Source: Candidatus Omnitrophota bacterium
Lineage (GTDB): Bacteria > Omnitrophota > Koll11 > Duberdicusellales > 4484-171
DNA length: 9,259 nucleotides
Direction: 5' to 3'
Assembly: GCA_030692055.1 (NCBI GenBank)
Contig: JAUYCY010000168.1
Span: 1-9,259 of the forward strand
The position numbers and the translations under genes are program-made. Positions 5,856 to 9,259 of the stretch are shown here, in pieces (positions within the stretch are counted from its first letter, which is position 1; every line of letters starts with the position of its first letter). The notes under the pieces were generated by a model. That model made no database searches and was not told where the DNA came from. It was given only the letters and a program-made list of their open reading frames with translations.

Positions 5856-5924
5856 AACCCTGGGACCCTTACGGGTCACACGCTTTCCAAGCGTGCGCAC
5901 TAAACCGGACTATGCGACCTCTCC
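5838..5924 (-). tRNA. tRNA-Ser (anticodon GGA), no encoded CCA
   Basis: A class II tRNA on the minus strand. The acceptor stem is GGAGAGG/CCTCTCC, the anticodon arm CACGC-TTGGAAA-GCGTG gives anticodon GGA, the long variable arm is GACCC-GTAA-GGGTC, and the T-arm is CAGGG-TTCAAAT-CCCTG, with discriminator G. The next bases are TAT, so CCA must be added after transcription. It begins 30 nt after the stop of the second receiver gene and may be read through from that operon. The displaced stub downstream does encode CCA. Confidence 0.96.
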
Positions 5925-5954
5925 AGAATACATCAAAGGAAATTATTAATAAGC

Positions 5955-6341
5955 TTATTTAACTCCTCTTCTATCGAGAACTTTCTCTATTATGGTTTTT
6001 AACTCGGTATCTTCTATTGGTTTAACAATATACTCCTCATCGTATAACCGTGCAGCCCGAAACTTAGCCTCGCTATCCTCTTTTGCGGTAAGCATAACTA
6101 CCGAAATACCAATAGTATCACCGCTTTTCTTAAGCTCTTCTAGCACCTTAAAACCGTCCATGCCGGGCATAAGTATATCCAAAAGAATTAAATGCGGCTT
6201 CATCGCCTTTGCCATTTTAATGCCTGCTTTACCATCTGTGGCAATAGATACCTCAAAATCGCCAAGTAACTCTAAGTTTTTCTTAACCAACAAACAAAAA
6301 TTTTTTTCATCATCAATGATTAAAATATTCTTTTTAGCCAT
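5955..6341 (-). CDS. single-domain response regulator receiver, paralogue of the 1153-1536 protein
   Basis: A 128-residue receiver domain with D10-D11 (ILIIDDEK), phospho-acceptor D55 (LILLDILMP), T85 (VVMLTAK) and K107 (IVKP), and no output domain. I place the start at the ATG at 6341 (MAKKNILIIDDE) because AAAGGAGGA stands about nine bases before it. The GTG at 6350 lies only a base or so after that Shine-Dalgarno. The ribosome binding site is formed by the last codons of the upstream kinase (KKEE), so the two are coupled and presumably cognate. The positions of the D, T and K residues match the other receiver exactly, which supports duplication of a kinase-receiver cassette. Confidence 0.93.
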   Translation of the reverse strand: MAKKNILIIDDEKNFCLLVKKNLELLGDFEVSIATDGKAGIKMAKAMKPHLILLDILMPGMDGFKVLEELKKSGDTIGISVVMLTAKEDSEAKFRAARLYDEEYIVKPIEDTELKTIIEKVLDRRGVK

Positions 6342-6346
6342 CCTAT

Positions 6347-7534
6347 TCACTCCTCCTTTTTTAAGGTAACGATTACTTTGGTTCCTTTACCTGCCTGGCT
6401 TTCTATATCTATCAAACCCCTATGCATATCAATTATACTTCGACTTACAGATAATCCTAAACCACATCCTCCGGCTGGGCCTTTTGTAGTAAAGAAAGGG
6501 TCAAAAATTTTGCTTAAATTCTCTTCGGGAATGCCGACTCCGGTATCTTCGGTTTCGACTATTATGGCTTCTTCTCCAATACTAAAGCGATCATCCACCC
6601 TTCTACCTATGCCTACCCCTACCTCTGTAAATTGTTTTTTATAAATACGGATAAAAATCTTACCCCCTTGCGGCATGGCTTGAATTGAGTTTAAGAATAT
6701 ATTAACAAATACTTGCTCTATCTTATTTTTGTCAACCAAGACTTTGGGTATATTCATTTTTATTTCCTTGATAATTTCTATGTTCTCTAATCTAAACCTG
6801 TGCCTTGCCAGCTCTAAAGACTTCTCCACAATGGTATTTATGTCTTCTAACTGTAAGTTTAAAAGCGTGGATCTAGAAAAATCAAGAAGTAACCTTACAA
6901 TCTCATCGGCTTTTTTTATGTTTTCTTTAAGAAGCGACAAAGTCTCTAAGGTATCTTTGGCTTGATAAGGCGCTATCTTCTCCAGATAATTAATTGCCTG
7001 AAGTGCCACCGATAAAGGATTTCTTACTTCGTGGGCTACGCCGCTGGCCAGCCTGCCTATTGCGTTCAATTTTTCTGCTTGGATAAGCTGGGATTGTGTT
7101 TCTCGAAGTTTATTGTAAGCTAACCGTAAGGCTTCTTCTGCTTGTTTTAAATCGGCGATATATTTTTTTCTCTGTAAACACACTTTAACTCGAGAGACGA
7201 TCTCTTCTCGTTCGGCCGGCATGCTGATAAAATCTTCGGCGCCCACCTCAAGAACTTTCTTAAACATTTCCCCGGATTTCTCTACTGCGCTAAATATAAG
7301 CATGACCATATCTTTCGTCACCTCGTCAGACTTTAACTCTCTTGCCAATTCAAACCCGCTCATCTGCGGCATTCGCACATCCATCATAATAAGGCTAGGG
7401 TTTTGTTCCTGAGCAATTTTTAAAACCTTTCTTGCTTCAGACTCTTTAATCACCTCATATCCCGCTAATTCTAAAATCTTGCCTAATGTTTCTAAATGAT
7501 CTGCGTCGTCATCAACTATTAATATTTTTTCCAT
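6347..7534 (-). CDS. hybrid histidine kinase with N-terminal receiver (REC-HisKA-HATPase)
   Basis: A 395-residue protein without membrane segments. Residues 1 to about 118 form a receiver domain (KILIVDDDAD, phospho-acceptor D52 in LIMMDVRMP, S82 in IFSAV). The normally invariant lysine is replaced by methionine (ISMPAE, M105), which should disturb phosphorylation-linked switching. A linker helix is followed by HisKA with H168 (SGVAHEVRNP), then HATPase with N282 (IFLNSIQAMP), G1 D330-G334 (EDTGVGIP), FDPFFTTKG and G2 GGCGLGL at 355-361. The order, a receiver ahead of the kinase, suggests that another kinase or phosphorelay feeds it. GGGGGAG precedes the ATG as ribosome binding site. The kinase core is paralogous to the PAS kinase at 1508-2713. 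Confidence 0.94.
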   Translation of the reverse strand: MEKILIVDDDADHLETLGKILELAGYEVIKESEARKVLKIAQEQNPSLIMMDVRMPQMSGFELARELKSDEVTKDMVMLIFSAVEKSGEMFKKVLEVGAEDFISMPAEREEIVSRVKVCLQRKKYIADLKQAEEALRLAYNKLRETQSQLIQAEKLNAIGRLASGVAHEVRNPLSVALQAINYLEKIAPYQAKDTLETLSLLKENIKKADEIVRLLLDFSRSTLLNLQLEDINTIVEKSLELARHRFRLENIEIIKEIKMNIPKVLVDKNKIEQVFVNIFLNSIQAMPQGGKIFIRIYKKQFTEVGVGIGRRVDDRFSIGEEAIIVETEDTGVGIPEENLSKIFDPFFTTKGPAGGCGLGLSVSRSIIDMHRGLIDIESQAGKGTKVIVTLKKEE

Positions 7535-7609
7535 TTACTCCCCCTGGTCAAAACACGATTTAATATCTCAAATTAATTCTACGAATCGCCTTTTATGGCA
7601 TATGGTAGC

Positions 7610-7699
7610 GCGCCTGGCTGCCCCGACATTACGTCGGGGCAGGAAGTTTCCGCCAGAGAGGCGGACCCGCCCACATATAATAAAATATCAGTGGCGGGG
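7610..7699 (-). pseudogene. broken tRNA-Arg 3' stub invaded by palindromic repeats
   Basis: GCGCCTGGC at 7610-7618 and AGGAAGTT at 7641-7648 together resemble the plus-strand tRNA-Arg end GCGCCTGGCAGGAGTTG, split by the perfect palindrome TGCCCCGAC-ATTAC-GTCGGGGCA (7619-7641). A second palindrome TCCGCC-AGAGA-GGCGGA (7649-7665) and a third imperfect one (CCCGCCCAC near 7666, GTGGCGGGG at 7691-7699) follow. This is the oldest-looking, outermost stub of the tRNA-Arg series. Confidence 0.55.
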
Positions 7700-7834
7700 T
7701 ATGCGCTCTCGACGTAAGTCGAATTTAATCTAAAACATTTCGCGCATCCAACGATTTGCCTACGCAATGCAAGTGAGTTTCCTTTACAGATACGCTTACT
7801 TATTATATAAGCCTTACGCGCCTGACAGGAGTTG
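7700..7834 (-). mobile_element. tRNA T-loop-targeted element, copy D (outermost at tRNA-Arg, degenerate)
   Basis: A unit of about 135 bp. It starts, on the minus strand, with the stub of copy B, a tRNA-Arg 3' end, and continues through a spacer like those of B and C (GTAAGCGTATCTG, then GCATTGC as in copy A). Its palindrome keeps a basal stem of a different sequence (ATGCGC at 7701-7706 with GCGCAT at 7742-7747) and a first inner hairpin CGAC-GTAA-GTCG. The second inner hairpin is nearly gone. It is the most diverged copy, as expected for the first of three insertions. Confidence 0.55.
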
Positions 7835-7972
7835 TATGTACTCTCCGCTGAAAGCGGAGCTAATCCGAAGGATTATTAGTACATCCAACAATCTACTTAC
7901 GCATTACCGCTAAGCTTACTTTACCGATATGCTTACTAACTAAATAAAAGCTTACGCGCCTGGGGTGAGTTG
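7835..7972 (-). mobile_element. tRNA T-loop-targeted element, copy B (middle at tRNA-Arg)
   Basis: A 138-bp unit running from the T-loop junction of its own stub (7834/7835) to that of copy C. In minus-strand order it has the tRNA-Arg 3' end CAACTCACCCCAGGCGC (a stub with substitutions), a spacer with GCTTAC-type motifs starting at 7895, 7914, 7931 and 7950, and a three-way palindrome. The basal stem is ATGTACT/AGTACAT, with inner hairpins CTCCGCT-GAA-AGCGGAG and AATCC-GAA-GGATT. The old stub 7818-7834 (GCGCCTGACAGGAGTTG on the plus strand) lies beyond it. Confidence 0.7.
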
Positions 7973-8112
7973 TATGTACTCTCCGCCGTAGGCGGAGTTA
8001 AACCCGAAGGGTTTTATAGTACATCCAACGATCTGCTTACTCATTACGACTAAGCTTACTTTAGCAGATACGCTTACTTATTATGTAAGCCTTACGCGCC
8101 TGGCAGGAGTTG
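7973..8112 (-). mobile_element. tRNA T-loop-targeted element, copy C (innermost at tRNA-Arg)
   Basis: A 140-bp unit that ends inside the intact tRNA-Arg at its T-loop. It supplies the tRNA's present 3' end, then a spacer with GCTTAC motifs starting at 8035, 8054 and 8072 and GCCTTAC at 8089, with ATCTGCT/AGCAGAT as an inner inverted repeat. The palindrome follows (7969-8030): basal stem GTTGTATGTACT with AGTACATCCAAC (one mismatch), and inner hairpins CTCCGCC-GTA-GGCGGAG and AAACCC-GAA-GGGTTT. Its stub is 7956-7972. I infer it is the youngest insertion, being next to the functional tRNA. Confidence 0.7.
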
Positions 8113-8168
8113 AACCTGCAACCCTCTGGTCCGAAGCCAGATGCTCTATCCAGTTGAGCTACAGGCGC
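8095..8168 (-). tRNA. tRNA-Arg (anticodon UCG), no encoded CCA
   Basis: A 74-nt class I tRNA on the minus strand. The acceptor is GCGCCTG/CAGGCGC, the D-arm GCTC/GAGC, the anticodon arm TCTGG-CTTCGGA-CCAGA with anticodon UCG, and the T-arm GCAGG-TTCAACT-CCTGC, with discriminator G. It is followed by TAA rather than CCA. It should read CGA and CGG, complementing the inosine tRNA-Arg made by TadA. Three displaced 3' stubs lie downstream and two broken 5' pieces lie upstream, so this gene is a repeated insertion target that has stayed functional in form. Confidence 0.97.
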
Positions 8169-8191
8169 AAAAATTATTCTTACGGAAATAC

Positions 8192-8316
8192 GTACAGGCA
8201 CTTAAGGCGCCTGTACGAAACTGGATAGTTCCAGTTGCTCAATGAAACTTGCCCGCCTGAGGCGGACTTAGTTGAATTAGTCCCGACTTATTGTCGGGAA
8301 GCTACAGGCGCAAAAC
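8192..8316. repeat. broken tRNA-Arg 5' pieces and palindromes upstream of tRNA-Arg
   Basis: AGCTACAGGCGCAAAA at 8300-8315 exactly repeats the 5' end of intact tRNA-Arg plus four upstream bases (8157-8172). At 8207-8228 GCGCCTGTACGAAACTGGATAG is a near copy of the tRNA-Arg 5' half in inverted orientation. The stretch also holds the hairpins GTACAGGC/GCCTGTAC (8192-8216), AACTGGA/TCCAGTT (8219-8235), CCGCC-TGA-GGCGG (8253-8265) and TCCCGAC/GTCGGGA (8281-8299). No gene is seen. Confidence 0.65.
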
Positions 8317-8333
8317 AAGCTGCAGGCTGCAAA

Positions 8334-8436
8334 GCGCATAGGGCATAGCGCATAGCGATAAAAAATTAAAAAGGAATGAGTAATCGTTACGTTGACTTTT
8401 TTTCTGCGCTTTGCGCCATGCGCTTGGCGCTATGCG
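8334..8436. repeat. imperfect inverted repeat of GCGCATAG-type units around an AT-rich core
   Basis: The left arm GCGCATAGGGCATAGCGCAT (from 8334) and the right arm GCGCTTTGCGCCATGCGCTT continuing GGCGCTATGCG (8406-8436) are made of variants of a GCGCATAG/CTATGCGC unit and are roughly complementary. They flank an AT-rich stretch of about 45 bp. It lies just past the stop of the minus-strand zinc-ribbon gene, so it could act as a transcription barrier; otherwise it is an intergenic repeat of unknown role. Confidence 0.5.
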
Positions 8437-8451
8437 ATTCAAAGCCTATAA

Positions 8452-8751
8452 CTATATATCTAATAACTTTCGCGCTTCGCGTTTACCGATAACTTTCTTA
8501 AGATCCTCGAAGTCAATAAAAGTCAAATGCGGGAGTTCTTCTTTAAGTTTATGAATATAGCCTCCGTCAACGTGCCTACGAAAACCCATATACTTAAAAT
8601 GTGTTGAGCAGCTAGGGCAAATGTTAGCTTTTGAATCTATGCCTATTTTGTGACAAGAAAAGCATTCGGCAGATAATTCCCCCACCACAATTAAATGTCT
8701 CTCTATGTCCTGAATCTCAATACTTTGCCAAACTCGTAAAAATCCAAGCAT
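8452..8751 (-). CDS. small zinc-ribbon protein of unknown function
   Basis: A 99-residue protein that I cannot assign to a named family. Two cysteine pairs, CFSC (residues 30-33) and CPSC (about 46-49), are spaced as in a rubredoxin-like zinc ribbon and are followed by FKYMGFRRHVDGGYIHK. The C-terminal third is helical and charged (FEDLKKVIGKREARKLLDI). It has no signal peptide or membrane segment, so it is probably cytoplasmic and binds zinc. The start ATG has only a weak purine tract upstream. It stands alone, flanked by repeats, with a large palindrome about 40 bp upstream that might hold its control region. Confidence 0.6.
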   Translation of the reverse strand: MLGFLRVWQSIEIQDIERHLIVVGELSAECFSCHKIGIDSKANICPSCSTHFKYMGFRRHVDGGYIHKLKEELPHLTFIDFEDLKKVIGKREARKLLDI

Positions 8752-8790
8752 ATTTTATGAAGCTTTCTCGACTTTGTGGCAGAAATTTTT

Positions 8791-8828
8791 GGTTCTTTCG
8801 TATTTCTTGTACAATACAAGAAAGAACC
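8791..8828. repeat. bulged palindrome upstream of the zinc-ribbon gene
   Basis: GGTTCTTT (8791-8798) and CTTGTA (8806-8811) pair with TACAAGAAAGAACC (8815-8828), leaving a short bulge on the left arm. There is no T-run beyond it on either strand that would make a clear terminator. Confidence 0.5.
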
Positions 8829-8950
8829 TGATTACACAGATTGGGAAACGATTACGCAGATTTCATTATATTTTTATAAGATTTTTAATCGGTGTAATCT
8901 ACATCTTCAGCCGAAGGCTGATCCGCCTCAGACGGAAATCTGTGTAATCG
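8829..8950. repeat. GATTACACAGATT-type composite palindromic repeat
   Basis: GATTACACAGATT (8831-8843) and GATTACGCAGATTT (8850-8863) are direct copies. AATCGGTGTAATCTACATCT (8887-8906) and AATCTGTGTAATCGG (8937-8951) carry the complement, so the segment can fold back on itself. Just inside the right arm stand two hairpins, TCAGCC-GAA-GGCTGA (8906-8920) and TCCGCC-TCA-GACGGA (8921-8935). Two small hairpins on a basal stem, one with a GAA loop, recall the palindrome of the tRNA-targeted elements, though the stem sequence is unrelated. Confidence 0.6.
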
Positions 8951-9006
8951 GAAGCTTTCCGCAACGACACTACCAACAACATATGATTTTTCACAACGCT
9001 TTATTT

Positions 9007-9047
9007 ATCCCGTTAGAAAATACCCCGCCAGAGTTTTCTAACGGGAT
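9007..9047. repeat. perfect 14-bp inverted repeat, candidate IS end
   Basis: ATCCCGTTAGAAAA (9007-9020) and TTTTCTAACGGGAT (9034-9047) are perfect complements around 13 bases. CGTTAGAAAA recurs at 9110-9119, nearer the transposase fragment. It probably marks the end region of the IS200/IS605-like element or a related non-autonomous copy. Confidence 0.5.
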
Positions 9048-9127
9048 TTATCAAATAGTTATAAAAAATCTTCCACAATATTCACAAATGAACCCTTTTT
9101 TATAAACCACGTTAGAAAAATGAACCT

Positions 9128-9147
9128 CCCTGCGGCAAGCCGCAGGG
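9128..9147. repeat. hairpin just after the transposase stop
   Basis: CCCTGCGGC-AA-GCCGCAGGG is a perfect 9-bp stem with a two-base centre, ten bases after the transposase stop codon. IS200/IS605 elements carry subterminal stem-loops recognised by TnpA, and this position fits. A terminator is less likely, since no T-run follows directly on the minus strand. Confidence 0.55.
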
Positions 9148-9156
9148 TATCTTGAC

Positions 9157-9259
9157 TCAAAACAATCTCAATTGTCTAAGGTCTTCTTTGGGCCTGCCTT
9201 GTTTTTGAACATATTCTTCAACAGTAGCCCAATTAGCTTTCTCGCCAACGGTACCAACG
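9157..9259 (-). CDS. IS200/IS605-like (Y1) transposase, last 34 residues (5' end outside window)
   Basis: The frame enters from the right edge and ends with VGTVGEKANWATVEEYVQKQ followed by GRPKEDLRQLRLF and a TGA stop. A short strand VGTVG, then a helix ending in EYVQKQ, is the closing pattern of the HUH-type single-tyrosine transposases of IS200/IS605 and their REP-associated relatives, and the helix is expected to carry the catalytic tyrosine (here most likely Y in EEYVQKQ). The HUH motif itself lies outside the window. A hairpin and repeated CGTTAGAAAA motifs downstream fit an IS right end. The identification rests on a short fragment. Confidence 0.65.
   Translation of the reverse strand, partial: VGTVGEKANWATVEEYVQKQGRPKEDLRQLRLF

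Noticed and set aside
5646..5900. 84-codon minus-strand open frame across tRNA-Ser
   Set aside because: It is a translation of the tRNA gene, the unit spacer and the stub, so not a gene.
7579..7767. 62-codon minus-strand open frame
   Set aside because: It runs through tRNA-Arg stub and palindromic repeat sequence; the product has no domain character and no ribosome binding site.
7835..8112. CRISPR-like array (two ~140-bp repeats)
   Set aside because: Repeats are far too long, contain tRNA 3' ends and palindromes, have no unique spacers, and no cas gene is present.
7610..8168. Tandem array of full tRNA-Arg genes
   Set aside because: Only the 3' 17 or so bases are repeated; D-arm and anticodon arm occur once in working order, at 8095-8168.
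8334..8436. Rho-independent terminator after the zinc-ribbon gene
   Set aside because: The arms are long and imperfect around a 45-bp core and no T-run follows the stem on the minus strand, so I list it only as an inverted repeat.
8776..9105. 109-codon plus-strand open frame
   Set aside because: It is composed of the GATTACACAGATT repeat, hairpins and the CGTTAGAAAA inverted repeat; the translation has no recognisable protein pattern.

Overview
This is an AT-rich bacterial accessory region in which nearly every gene lies on the minus strand. No gene here fixes the taxonomy. The many stand-alone histidine kinase/receiver pairs, the abundant short intergenic palindromes and the GIY-YIG genes placed after tRNAs resemble uncultured candidate-phylum bacteria such as Omnitrophota, but that is a guess from style only.

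Layout. (1) 2-853, plus strand: the C-terminal part of a large serine recombinase that runs off the left edge and ends inside the 3' end of tRNA-Ser(UGA) (839-929, minus). (2) 1153-4776, minus: a compact operon, read from right to left, of a degenerate-GGDEF/HD-GYP protein, TadA, a PAS histidine kinase and a single-domain receiver. (3) 4900-5100: a palindrome-rich spacer. (4) 5109-5924: a small membrane-anchored protein, a frameshifted GIY-YIG nuclease gene, a tRNA-Ser 3' stub and intact tRNA-Ser(GGA). (5) 5955-7534: a second histidine kinase/receiver cassette, paralogous to the first. (6) 7610-8315: intact tRNA-Arg(UCG) with three successive tRNA-Arg 3' stubs downstream and broken tRNA 5' pieces upstream. 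(7) 8452-8751: a small zinc-ribbon protein. (8) 8790-9259: palindromic repeats and the 3' end of an IS200/IS605-like transposase.

The most interesting signal is a family of ~135-145 bp units (5711-5855, 7700-7834, 7835-7972, 7973-8112) at two unrelated tRNA genes. Every copy has the same plan. It begins at the same base of the tRNA T-loop, just before C56, and supplies a replacement tRNA 3' end. A homologous ~75 bp spacer with 17-19 bp spaced GCTTAC motifs follows, then a palindrome that can fold as a three-way junction. The old tRNA 3' end remains beyond it as a stub. The stems of the palindrome differ between copies yet stay paired. The outermost bases of the inverted repeat match the host tRNA (ATTTG at Ser, GTTG at Arg). 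At tRNA-Arg three copies are stacked. A GIY-YIG nuclease gene lies directly after the tRNA-Ser stub. A further partial copy of the spacer (981-1025) runs into what looks like a GIY-YIG start (MYVFIVFKS). I infer a tRNA-3'-end-replacing mobile family that may depend on, or descend from, GIY-YIG elements.

The two kinase/receiver pairs and the HD-GYP protein form a signalling neighbourhood. Their inputs and outputs cannot be read from sequence, because neither stand-alone receiver has an effector domain.
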